Below, one piece after another: positions 10,566 to 21,527 of a DNA stretch of 64,000 bases. A program made the translations under genes and the position numbers. The DNA lies in contig JACTVC010000001.1 in the NCBI GenBank assembly GCA_018417955.1, positions 4,895,250 to 4,959,249 on the forward strand, read 5' to 3'. The DNA comes from Laccaria trichodermophora (taxonomy: Eukaryota > Basidiomycota > Agaricomycetes > Agaricales > Hydnangiaceae). The notes beneath the pieces are model-generated. The model was not told the DNA's origin. It searched no databases and was given only the letters and a program-made list of their open reading frames with translations. Position 1 is the stretch's first letter. Every line of letters starts with the position of its first letter.

Positions 10566-12650
10566 ATGCGCGCACGACGACGGTCTATAACATCACGGCT
10601 TGCCAAGCACAGCGGCTACATCTTCCTCTTCCTCACCGCATCCATCTTCTTCCTCGTCGGATTTAACAGAGGGCACCGAGAGTACCTCGTCGTCGTCGTT
10701 CCAGAAGAACCCTCCTCACCGCCCCTCTCCTTGTCCGAAACCGAACCGAGGAAAAAAAGCGTCATTGATGAACATCCTATAGAACGACTTATGGAAGAGG
10801 CGGAGGAGGCTTATAGAGCCAAGTTATCGGGGCAGAGCAAGACGCTGGAAGCGGCTGTTCAGCAGTATAAGAAACGGTATCAGCAGGACCCGCCTCATGG
10901 TTTTGATGACTGGTGGGCGTTTGCGAAGAAGAATAATGTGAAGATGGTGGATGAGTTTGATGGGCTTATGGATGATCTTAGGCCGTTTTGGGAGATTTCT
11001 GGGGAGGAGTTGAGGAGGAGGGCGGGCCAGGTATGTTTGAGCGAAAAAACGCCTTTCTGAGTGCGATGCTGATGTGTTGTGGTATAGGCGGCATTGTTGC
11101 CTGATATCGACCTTGTGAGGATACAAGGTGGTTCAGCGATAAGTCTCAACTTACATGCCGGGAAATCGATATCAGACGTTGGTGGGAGAGCTGAGGGGTT
11201 TCGGTCAATGATGGAATTGTTCGTGGACAAGGTTCGAGCTTTCGTCTCTTCGTCTTTATTCTATCTCATACCCCTTGTCTAGCTCCCGGACATGGAATTC
11301 CCTATCAACGCAAAGGCAGAAGGTCGGGTGCTCGTACCCTGGGAACACCGGGTCTACCCAAACCTCACGGTCCAAGATTCAACTCTTGGGGTCCAAGCTA
11401 TGCTTGGAGGACCGTTCAAGCCCGACTGGGGCACGGACGGTAACGTCTGGGAAGCCTGGCGACGGACCTGTCAACCCGAAAGCAACGCTCGCAGACTCTT
11501 CTACTCAAAGACGGACGTATTCACGGGCAAGCCCTCCAACTACCTCAAACCCCACAGCACCACCACACCAGGCGACGACTTCACGTTCGCCTCTAAAACA
11601 GTCGCTGCCGATATCGACTTTTGCAATACCCCATACGCGCATTACTCGCAGGGACATTTTTTCTCTGATTGGCGGAGCATACAGGCGCTGTACCCTGTGT
11701 TTAGTCCTGCGAAAGCCAAGGGGTTCTTGGACGTTCGGATTCCCAGCCATTATTATTATGGGAATACGCCAAGGTATACGTATGGATGGGATTCGGTGAA
11801 TTTGGAGATGAAGAATGTGGATGCGATGGAGGTGCCTTGGGAGAAGAAGGTTGATAAGGTGTTTTGGAGGGGTGCGACGATTGGAGGGGGGAATCACCCG
11901 CCTGGGTTCGCTACTCAGTATCATCGGCATAGGTGTGTATGTTTCTTGACTGGTGAAACTCTTTGATCTTCAACTTTTTTTTTTAGGTTCTTGAGGATGA
12001 CTTCGGACGAATCCAATGAAACACGCAGAATCATCTTTGCGGATCCTTCGAGCCCGTCAACTTACGTTGCAGCGGAGGTGCCCATCACGGAGCTCAATGA
12101 CGACATCGTGGACGCCGCATTCGTCAAAGCCATCTCTCAGGAGAGCTTCCCAGGCGGTCTCAAGGGGTTAACCGACGCACATCGGTTCAGTGACTCCGTG
12201 CCTCTAGGAAAACACTGGTCATACAAGTACCTTATCGATCTAGATGGAGTGGGGTACAGTGGGAGATTCATGTCGTTCCTCGCAAGCGATAGCGTACCAC
12301 TCAAGGCTACCGTGTATGAGGAGTTTTATTCCGATTGGATACAACCTTGGTGAGCCACACCCTCTCTCTCTCGTAATCCCTCACTTTGATTGACTTTTGG
12401 TCGTAGGGTCCATTATATACCCCTTACAGCGACTTACAAGGAGATATACAATATCCGTGCGTACTTCTCCGGACCTACGGAGTCAGCTGTGAAGTCAGCT
12501 GGGTTGACGATTCCGGAGGTGGTTGGGTCTGAGGCTAGGGAAGGAGATAAACGTCTTCGGAGGATCGCTAGAGCTGGGAAACAGTGGAAGAAAACTATGG
12601 GACGGACGGCGGACATGGAAGGTCTGATCCTTCCTTCCATCTCTTCATGA
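10566..12650 (+). CDS. GT90 (CAP10-like) glycosyltransferase, type II membrane protein
   Basis: Predicted 621 aa from five exons (10566-11030, 11088-11231, 11283-11932, 11987-12349, 12407-12650). A short basic cytoplasmic tail (RARRRS) is followed by one membrane segment at about 17-33 (YIFLFLTASIFFLVGF), then a lumenal stem and the CAP10 catalytic domain. Recognisable blocks are DDWWAFAKKNNV, DFCNTPYAHYSQGHFFSDW, KVFWRGATIGG, KYLIDLDGVGYSGRF (about 500) and EFYSDWIQPWVHYIPL. These match fungal CAP10 proteins of family GT90, which add xylose to capsule or wall glycans or glycolipids in the Golgi. The donor specificity cannot be read from sequence. The frame is intact and the length is typical. 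Confidence 0.93.
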
Positions 12651-13949
12651 CCCAAGGCTGATTAGCCTCTTCGTCCAGCTTATGTATACAGACTATGCCT
12701 GGAGTGGGCTCGACTATGGGCTGATGACCGGGACTCGATGAACTTTTACCTATAGACGACGCTCACAGCATTTGGGATGGTTACTAGGACATTCTTTGAA
12801 CACAGGACTCAACTCATGGACTTTTTTGCTACTACAATTTTAGATCCCCACCTTTGCTTTGGTTCGGGGAGATGCTTGTTCTCTCGGCCTATCACGTTCG
12901 TTTTTCGTCCATGTATACGACAATGGTATCTTAGCTTAGTTTACTTGCGTAATATGTAATTCCTGCTTGAAGCCCCTCTCATTGGTGACGCGATCGGGAA
13001 AAGCCTCACGGCTTTCGCTCACCATCCGCGTATGGACATTGTGGACTCCGAATTCGTAAGATTCCCCTATCTATTAGGTATAAGGTATAATGCATTGCCT
13101 TCAATGCCCCTCTCCCTAGATGTCCTCAGCCTTGATACAACGAAGTTTGAATTCAATTGAGACTCGGAGGTCGCGTGATATACGCTTCAAATCTTCCGTC
13201 CCAACAGGACAATTGAGTCCTCTCTATGGGCAAACCATGCACGGGAAGCCTGCTGAGCTGGAAGTAGAAGCAATTAGGGGGTGGAGGGTGGGTATACTTA
13301 AGGAAAATGCATCCTCAGAGGCGTCGTAGTAGAAGAGATTAGACTTTAGGCTACAAACAAGCTGCATTGACCTCTCTTATGTAAGCCCTCTTCTCATCCA
13401 GAGCCAAAACTTCAAAGTCGAATTGAAGTCGAACTAGAAACTTCAAGTTTTTGCAGGGCTTTCATTTGCATAAATAATTTAACACTCTAATGTCCCACCC
13501 CGGACTGTGGCACTACTGGCATCTTGGTATGCTCAAGACACGGTGACACGCCTTTATGATATCACCGTAGTGTGTGCTCACCTCTCAATTTTTCGTTCTC
13601 ATGAAGACATATTGTTTCGTGTGGTTCACAGAGCTCTATGCATGGCCTTTTCGGAGTCACACTAATGCTTCCGGCGTCCGGAGCCCCACACTTCAATATG
13701 TTACGGATCCCAGCCAATCCAAGGCCGATCTTTAGCCAGGTTGGCTATTTTTGTTTGTCATCTCCCCCTTATCTGGACAGATCACACGGATAGGTAGCCT
13801 CAGTGTTCCGTGCTCAATCCGATATGCAACACGTTGCCTGCGCGTGCAGTGACGCGGTTGTATACTTTAGCTTCATTGCCCACTTTACCAAGAAAGCCAA
13901 CCACCTGTCCTCGTCATAATACCCACTCAAACAGACTTTGGCTCAATCA
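12651..13949. other. Intergenic, no recognisable gene
   Basis: About 1.3 kb between the glycosyltransferase and the dioxygenase-like gene. A short frame at 13120-13329 has no recognisable motif. No transposon end, tRNA or conserved domain was seen. Confidence 0.5.
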
Positions 13950-15525
13950 ATGTTCTCCAATCCTCGAATGCCCATCAGCAGGGCTGCGTCGCCTGCACCA
14001 GGAATTTCTCGGTCTTTCGATGGTGGTCCAGTTAGGTCTCCGAGCGTGATGGATTTTCAGATTGAAAAGGCTCCCAAGTCACCGAACATGGGCGGTGGGC
14101 GAGCAATGCCTTCCCAGGCAGCCCACCAAGATGATGTGCTGCTCAATCAATATGTATCTGCAATCATCGCCGCGAAGGACCGACAATTCGCAATTACCGG
14201 CAGTATCCCGCTGGATCCCTCACAACTTGTGTTGTTCTTCCGATCCAAGGTTCGCTAATCCACGTGCATCTACTACCTCGCGCTAGATAACCTCTCTTTG
14301 ACTCTTAGAGCGGGATCACTCACTCACTGGACTTCCCAATCGATGTTCACTATAACACGCCCCCTGCGCTCGATGTCCTCATCGCGGCATGCAGACCCCA
14401 TCAGACCTCGGACTACGACGGCTACTCCAGCCAAGAATCCCTTTTCTATCCACCTAATCTCCCCTTGACCCCCTCCTTGGAAATCGCCAACCATCCCATT
14501 CTCGACGCGGTCAAAGTGTCTTTATTCCCGTTCCTACCCCCGGGACAGCATCTTACCGCTGTCAGAGACAAACTGGAGGTTCTGGTAGATGGCGCGGCTC
14601 TAAGTCGCCAGCCCCCCAATCTGCGCAAGGACGGCCGTTCAGCGACGATCATCGTCACCCTCCCCGTTCGGCATGTGGGTGGAGAGTTAATTGTGCGGGA
14701 CACGGATGGGACTCAGGAGAGTTTCTTAGCCAAAGCGGGAAATCATGGGGAAATCGAATGGGTGGCTTTTTTGGCGGACTGCGAGTATGAGATACAGACA
14801 GTGAAGAGAGGTTGCATGCTTTGCGTCTCCTACGGAGTTTTTCTAAAGAACTTCGATTCGCCTTTGGTTAACGCTCCCACCTTGATTTCGCCGAGCGATA
14901 GGTTCTTCGACCTTCTCGCTCCAATCCTCAACATGTTGCGTGGGCGTAGGATTGCGTTCTACGTAACGCACACTTATGGGATAGATCCTTCCCAGAACGT
15001 CGCGGAATCCTTGATTCCTCAGGTGAGTCAACCATCCCGACGTCGCGTGATAATGTTATAACCCACCTACCGGTTCAGCTTAAAGGAGCTGATGCGTTGA
15101 TATACAACGCCTTCAAGATGTATAAACTCGGTGTTGCGGTTCACTGGACCGCGGGGGGATACTTGTGGCCTGTGGATCGCACCATCGAATTGTCTACAGA
15201 AGATATCACCCAGCCCCCGCACCTGAAGTCGAACCAAGGTCTGAGGATGCCTTTTGGCGTCGTCAATGGCCCTGCTAAACTTGGAGGCGTTCCTCCGGTT
15301 CGAGGTCCTTTTAACACTCAGGGCCATGGAGATATCGAAGCTGAGGCCGTTCGCGTGAGAGTCGAGGCGAGCGGTGCTACTCTGCTGGTGGACGAGGCCA
15401 TCACCATCCTGACGGACTGGAGTAATCCGGCCCCAGTTGTTGGGACGGAACGCGTTTCGTTTGTGTCTAACGGGGAATTGGAGAAGCTGGTCGTAAATGC
15501 GTTGCTGGTCGTTTACGTTCCGTAG
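13950..15525 (+). CDS. 2-oxoglutarate/Fe(II) dioxygenase-fold protein, atypical
   Basis: Predicted 486 aa from three exons (13950-14249, 14309-15022, 15079-15525). The first 70 residues are low-complexity (Pro/Ser/Gly). The middle matches the layout of a fungal prolyl-hydroxylase-like family: LPVRHVGGELIVRD near 220, then EWVAFLADCEYEIQTVKRG near 250-265 and a CVSYGVFL strand. As I recall the family, the second segment usually has a His after DCE and an Arg a few residues on. Here these are Tyr (CEYE) and no Arg (RGCMLCVSY), so the protein may not bind iron normally. The C-terminal 220 residues are conserved-looking but unknown. The start is the first ATG of the open frame (13950). Function unassigned beyond the fold. 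Confidence 0.6.
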
Positions 15526-16452
15526 GATCGTGATACTTTTTTTTTTTCGCTCTTCTACCAACTATATTATATTCGTCAACGTAATGATTTGTCCTACTGT
15601 TGTTCTGATGAGTGTTGATCGTTTGATAATTTTTTTGAAATCCCAAGAATCTCATGCATCATGTTTTACCTATCGACATCTTGAATCGGTTCAATCGACT
15701 GTTGATGGTGGTTAAGGTGCTCTAGAAAATGCAAATCAAGTTCTTGGAATTTCTTCAAGCTGAAGACTTTCATCATAAAAAGTTGTCGATTTGTGAATCA
15801 CATGCGTCGCCTGACGCTCGCCTGAGCATGATTTTACTCGTAAGTACTAATAGGCGATAGTTTGTAGCTGTGACCGCCCGAAGATCGGGCCGCCTCGATT
15901 CCGTGATCGTACATCTTCGTCCGCCGCTCGGCCTCCGAATGGTTTGTTCAAATCTTTTTCGTCTTCTACTTCTGTACGCTTGCTCGACGTTCCATCGCGA
16001 TGGCATCAAGGATGATTACCATATCGTCGGACTTCGCTCAGCTTCCGTCCTTACCACTGGCTACGTTCGAAGTCTGATATCTGGACTAGGCTTCCCTGAG
16101 CTCGACAGACGACTCAAAATTAAACTTCAACGCGTCTTTTCTTCCATTCGCCTCTCAGGCTGGCCGTCGATCTGCAAGAATCAGGTTTAAAACTCAGGCG
16201 CAGTCGTAGTATTGAGACCCTTTGTCCAAATGTCAATTCTGTGTGCGAGCTCGAATTCACCGTTGTGATTTGGTTGTGATAGAATAGTTATAACAGCGCA
16301 ACTTCGTTTGTTCGGTGGTGTTTGCGCTTCGTTTGTCGTTGTGGGGTACGCAAGGGGTACGTGCCGTACTTACCCCCTGCTTCTGCTTTACTACAACCGG
16401 TTGAGTTGAATGATTTCTATGTTTTTTGCTACCAACTCTAGAATCGGATCTA
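15526..16452. other. Intergenic, no recognisable gene
   Basis: Contains a T-rich 3' flank of the preceding gene and a short frame (15870-16190) without known motifs. It ends at the target duplication of MITE copy 1. Confidence 0.5.
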
Positions 16453-17134
16453 CGGCAACGCAAGGGGGTGGCGGAACGTGGATCCCGGATATAGGGTTAG
16501 GGGGGGGGGCTCCGGCGCTAGGGGGTCGAAATATTTTTTGTGACCTACTTTGAAAAAGTCCTGCCAATAAGCCAAATCGTGCTCCCAAAGAAGTAGGGAA
16601 GCTCAGATGCGCAGAAAACACCTAATTTACGTACTTACTGTCTGAAAATTTGACTGAGAGCCAAAAAAAAAGTCAACGAACTTTTTATAACGCTGCTATC
16701 GGATCGAGAGCATGCGAAGCCGCCATCTCCTCAAGATGGCAGCAAAACATACCAATGCATGACCCATTCGCTCCTTTTTTGGACCAAAAATCCCGCAAAA
16801 TCCACTAACGACAAGTGCACCGCTGCTCCTTCATTCAGCAGCACAGGTGGGTCCAGCTCGACAAACGGATTTGAGAGCCACGTCATGTGTGAAGGTTAGC
16901 CGTTCATCGAAGTTTTGGATGTATCCGACTTGTATGGATATGGGGATGAAGCATTGTCGCACGTAGTAACAGATACAAAAATGTAACATACTACTTACTT
17001 GAGTATGTTTTTGACATAGGAACTCGGAAGTTTCCTTTTTTGGGGGGGTGGGTAGGCTGAAGCCTGAGGGCGCTTTAATTCATAATGTGACTGTATATCC
17101 AAAACCCACGTTCCGCCACCCCCTTGCGGCAACG
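16453..17134. mobile_element. MITE copy 1, hAT-like, 666 bp with 8-bp TSD
   Basis: The element is 16461-17126. Both ends carry the same perfect 21-bp inverted repeat beginning CAAGGGGGTGGCGG, and it is flanked by the exact 8-bp duplication CGGCAACG (16453-16460, 17127-17134). There is no coding capacity. The end CAAGG fits the YARNG consensus of hAT elements, and 8-bp duplications are typical of hAT. A second copy with the same termini lies at 62815-63469, in the opposite orientation judged by subterminal sequence. The family must depend on a transposase elsewhere. Confidence 0.9.
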
Positions 17135-18340
17135 GACAAGCAACGAAACCATATTGCCGGATGGAAATAAAGTTTGTGATTCGTCATTTCAGTTTAAGGA
17201 GATAGTCATAACCTATCAAGGCAGTATTGGGACCGTCTATTACTTTCTTTCCCTGAACAAAAACTTTGTTGAACACTAGCGCTGAATCCTGATTTAATTA
17301 TACGGTAACATGGCTTTCTCCAAACGATTCTTGAAGCCTAATGTCTGCCTAAGGTAAGTACATGCACCATGAATAGTGACCTTACGTCCATTTCTTTTTC
17401 GTAGAAAACCACTGGCAGTAAGAAGACACCAGAGACAAGATATGCAATTTGATTCTAAAGTAAATCATCACAAAGACTAAACTTTCGGTGAGGTCAACGA
17501 TTGGGTTTCAGCCTTTTGAGTGTTGAAGATGACAGCGAAGCATGGAAATTGGCGCATAATCCAGCGCGTCGACTATCAGCTGTGTGGCCAACGTAGGCTA
17601 CGACACCGTGCGATAATACGCTGCTGATTTATCATTGGGGACTGGGAAGCAGATTCTGGCGACCAGGCGACGGATCGCAGTAGTTGGCTTAAAGGTAGAG
17701 AGTATTTGGCAGGGAGGGAAAAGCAGGGGGCGTTGGCTAATGAATCCCAACCCTTCGGTCGGTGAGTCCGCATCGCTGGGCGCCTACGTAGCGTCACATA
17801 CTTACTACTTCGGGGTGAGCTTATTCGCACCAAGTGAGCCAGGTCGTTTGATCACATCACCCGAATGATAACTGGATACTATCCTTCAATAGCCAGGATA
17901 TGTGGGGCCTCCTACGGCGTCCACGAGCTACTCGTCGCACATATCTTCCCTTGACACGTAGCAAGACTTTTTCAGGTGCGTTTGAGCCGTTCTGGAACCT
18001 GTCAAGACAACGAGGAAGAGGTCGGCGGAGTGATGCTGGAAACGACAGGAGCAAAAGAAAGCATGGCAGAAAGAAAAGGAACACAAGGATATTCAAGGTG
18101 GCAAGGGGCGGCCTCGAGGCTTATTGCTATGACGTTGTGTCAATGTCAAGGTTGGCCCTAACCACTTTTATGTCCCTCATGGCCGTCATGTTCCTGAATC
18201 CTGAGGAAATTCCCGTTTGCATCACAGTAAACTCCCTGACTTATCTATCTATGTATATATGGACAGGTCTTGTGTGGGCATTGATCTTGAAAGGTCCCCG
18301 AGTCGGGACACGCAGAGAGAAGAGATATCGGGTAGAACAT
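17135..18340. other. Intergenic, no recognisable gene
   Basis: About 1.2 kb. A plus-strand frame at 17900-18391 has a hydrophobic stretch but no family resemblance, and part of it runs antisense into the last exon of the methyltransferase gene. I do not call it. Confidence 0.45.
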
Positions 18341-20162
18341 TCACGCCACTTTTGTCGCAGTCCAGAAGGATGCATGATAAACGTATCCTAACATAGCCTG
18401 AGCGTTGCTTGTGTAGGTAGTGTCGATCGTCTTCTCGTTCTACGCCGACGGCATCGACGGCATGAGGCTTTAATTTGCACCGGTTAGTGAACAGCTCACC
18501 GAAAGCTTGAATCCAATCTTGCTGGCCAGGGATTTGACCTCTTCTAAATCAAGTTCGACAGATGGATCGTTTGTGTTGTTATTTTCCCAGTGCCAGAGAA
18601 GCGGCCCTGCGAAATTTGATCAAAATCCTTGATTGAAGACAAGAACGGCAAAAGCAACCCAAGTTAACCCAGACGCCGCCGGGGGCCAGAATGCGATGAA
18701 TAACACGAAGATAGTTGACAATGTTTTTGGCCTGTCAAAAAGATCTGTGAATGCTCCGAGATCGAGATGAGTAAGCCCACTGTGTCGATGAAAAAGCAGG
18801 TTAAGACGGCGTCCCACTGCCCGGATTGCGGTTCATCAGGATCGGATTCAGATCCGTATATTTCTTCAAAATCACCTAAAAATATTTTTAAAGCTCAAAT
18901 GGCAATGTCTTATGGCCAGATTTACCAGCAACAAGCGAAAAGTTGGACCCTGGAGGCAGGACGGATGGCAATACGTCTGGAATTGACACTTCCCGTAGGA
19001 TAGCTTGCCTAGAGGCAACGTTTGAGAAGGAGTGAACGTAGGGGTAGAACTTGTGCGCCCCGATCTCGGTGGTTCTTCAGGGTAAGGTCAGAGTGATGTT
19101 TTGCGGAATTTACAAGTAACGGCTTGGAACGAACTTGTTTAAAATGAAATACGAGGCCAAAAGCATGTAGTGCGAAAATTCGTTGCCTTGGCATGTGAAA
19201 CCTGGAACAATGAATCTCAAATGTACACGGGTATAAGAATCGGACGCAAGGAAACGCACCCAGACTGGCAACATCATACGCAAGGCGACCCAGGCCTGCA
19301 CCGGGGACGAGAACCCTCAGCCGTGTTCTGGAATACAACATCATGAAGGCACGAAGATGATGCCTGAACAAGGAAAAACCTTTCTTCAAGCGGCACGTGC
19401 GCGAAATGTTGCAAAAGCGCATCCTTCATGGGCTTATAGCAAGAATCACGCTCCACGACGCCCTGTGGTGTCAAAAAGATAGGTCTGCTGTCGGCTTGGA
19501 GGTAAAAAAAGGGTAGCACCTCCACACTCCAGTCACGGACAAATTGTTTAAGGGTGCTCCTCAGTTTATCCATATCAAAGTCAGTCGGCTTGTACCTTTT
19601 CCGATGCGTCGAGCGTCCATGTTGGTGTTCATGGCCGTGACTGTGTGGGTGCGAGTGTGTGTGCGGCATCCCTGTGTCGATTGTTTAGTTTGGCATTCCT
19701 ACCTCAAGTGAAGCAAGGAGGGGACCTGCATGATGTTCGTGTGAATTTACACGCTCCACGTTGCCGCTTTGCAGGTTTTCTTCATCCAAGTCAACATCGT
19801 GGCCGAAGATCTCGGGATTTTCAGCTATCTTCAAGAGAAAATCTGCGTTGATTAGGATAGCCTTGTCAACTTCATCGAGCTTTTGCTTATATCCTAGTTT
19901 CTCTAAGACTTCTTGATCAGCTTGGGGAAGGGTATACACGTCTTTTCTTCTACGATTGTTAGATGCTAGCTAAATAGAACAACTGATCGATAAAGCCGAT
20001 GATGCATCACTGAGAGGAACGTACTGAGTACTGAGCATAGTTACGAAATGTCGCAATGACGTTCGCAAAGTGGATCTGTTCTGCAGATTACATCGTTACT
20101 AAACGGGATCAACAAACCTAGGCGTATTTACCTTCATGGATGTCTTCAGGCTGGTGGGCCAT
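18341..20162 (-). CDS. Carnosine N-methyltransferase (N2227 family)
   Basis: Predicted 407 aa from 12 small exons. Reading down the minus strand they are 20162-20132, 20080-20025, 19969-19726, 19671-19520, 19462-19380, 19327-19260, 19201-19135, 19074-18926, 18875-18781, 18731-18659, 18606-18500 and 18439-18341. Family blocks appear in order: [53 protein letters not shown], the SAM-binding [63 protein letters not shown] and [17 protein letters not shown] His-rich insert (about 112-128) is an extra. Known role: SAM-dependent methylation of carnosine-like dipeptides (human CARNMT1, yeast YNL092W); the fungal substrate is not established. It is divergent with ISY1 over 167 bp. Confidence 0.95.
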
Positions 20163-20329
20163 GATGGCGATCGAGAACTTTGACGAGCTCGTTGCCACCG
20201 AACCCAAATGAGAAAAAGTGCTATTTGCTCATGTTGATCAAAGGCTTCTGACCAGTCACAAATCATTTTATTCTTCAACTTCGACGACTCTTGCCCAACT
20301 TCAAACATCAAGAGACTCGCAAATTCAGA
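20163..20329. promoter_or_regulatory. Bidirectional promoter between CARNMT homologue and ISY1
   Basis: Only 167 bp separate the two start codons, so the genes must share a compact promoter. I see no obvious TATA box; short pyrimidine-rich tracts are present. Confidence 0.6.
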
Positions 20330-21527
20330 ATGGTGTGCCGGACAAGTGATATTGAGGGACTTCATGACCTGATAAGTCCCTGCACAGGCTCGTAATGAGG
20401 AAAAAGCGCAATCTATGCTTTACCGTTTTCGAGAGGCCCAGGCGGCGGAGCTGGGTCTTGGAACACGAGCGGATCGTCGGCCACGGATGGCTAGCGCTTG
20501 CAAGAGTCTTAGAGAATGTGAAAGATGGAGAGGAGAGATTCTAAGAGAAATCAGCAGGAAGGTCTCAAAGATTCAGGATGGTGCGTCGGCTTCAATAGTT
20601 TGCGTCACTACTAGTCACTACTGATTTTGTGTAGCTGGACTTACGGATTATGAGGTTCGGGATCTTAACGATGAAATCAATAAGCTCATGCGCGAGAAAC
20701 GGCATTGGGAAAATCAAATAGTTGCTTTGGGAGGAGCGAATTACAGGCGTAATGTGGCCATGTTGGATGACGATGGCAAAGAGGTTCCAGGAACGAAAGG
20801 ATACAAGTGAGTTGCGTCTTATTCGTAGAAGACTGATGACGAATCGATGTCAGGTACTTTGGTCGCGCAAAGGATCTTCCAGGAGTCAAAGAGCTTTTCC
20901 AAAGTCGTAAAAACGAGGAGGAGGAGGAAAACCAGGTCCTCGCGTTTTACAAAAAGTTTTTGAACCAAGGTCCTGCGTACTACGGCGACTTGGACGAAAA
21001 CGATGGAAAAGTCCTCCAATATGAACGTGAAGCTGAGGAAGATGGTAGGTCCTTTGATGGAAGATTTTTGCGCATGCTGATGTTCCTTCTCCTTTTCACT
21101 CCCAGATTGGACCAATGCATGCATCAATGTTCGAGAGGTTTTGGGCCTGCCCCCCGACTCTTCCTTGCCTCCGTTGCCGAGAAATTCCGACAATCATCCG
21201 TCTCTCTCCCAGACGCACCCACCACCCACTGTCACATCGAAACGAAAAACCACGGGTGAGGACGAAGATGTCGAAATGGGGGCTGTGGAGGAAGATGCCA
21301 AACGGGCGAAGACAGTCTCTTCTCTGTCAACTAGTACGACAGACACAGCGTCTGAAGCCGACACCGCTCGCCGACATGCCCAGATGGCAGCTTCACACAT
21401 CGATTTCCTCGATACTGAACACCTTCTTCCACCATCACTTCCGACCCACCAAGAGATGGAGAACGTCTTGCTGAGCCTCAGGAAAAAAGCGCTCGTTGAA
21501 GAGTATTTTGGGGACGGCCAGCCCTGA
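20330..21527 (+). CDS. ISY1: Pre-mRNA splicing factor ISY1
   Basis: Predicted 326 aa from five exons (20330-20332, 20388-20580, 20635-20806, 20854-21044, 21106-21527). The first coding exon is only the ATG. The intron 20333-20387 joins it to ARNEEKAQSMLYRF, the conserved ISY1 opening. The N-terminal 140 residues are diagnostic: FREAQAAELG, RPRMASACKSLRECERWRG, EILREISRKVSKIQ, LNDEINKLMREKRHWE and GYKYFGRAKDLPGVKELF. The C-terminal half is variable, with a basic KRKTTGEDED stretch and an acidic/serine region. Known role: NineTeen-complex-associated factor in the activated spliceosome. Intact and of normal length. Confidence 0.97.

Noticed and set aside
16461..16530. TAGGGTTAGGGGG near the left end of MITE copy 1 as an interstitial telomere
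   Set aside because: Only one unit plus a G-run, and it lies within the subterminal part of the MITE.
17900..18391. 163-aa frame with a hydrophobic stretch
   Set aside because: No motif or homologue recognised, and its end is antisense to the last exon of the carnosine N-methyltransferase gene.
20099..20365. 88-aa minus-strand frame upstream of the methyltransferase
   Set aside because: It covers the shared promoter and exon 1 in the wrong frame; the spliced model starts at 20162.
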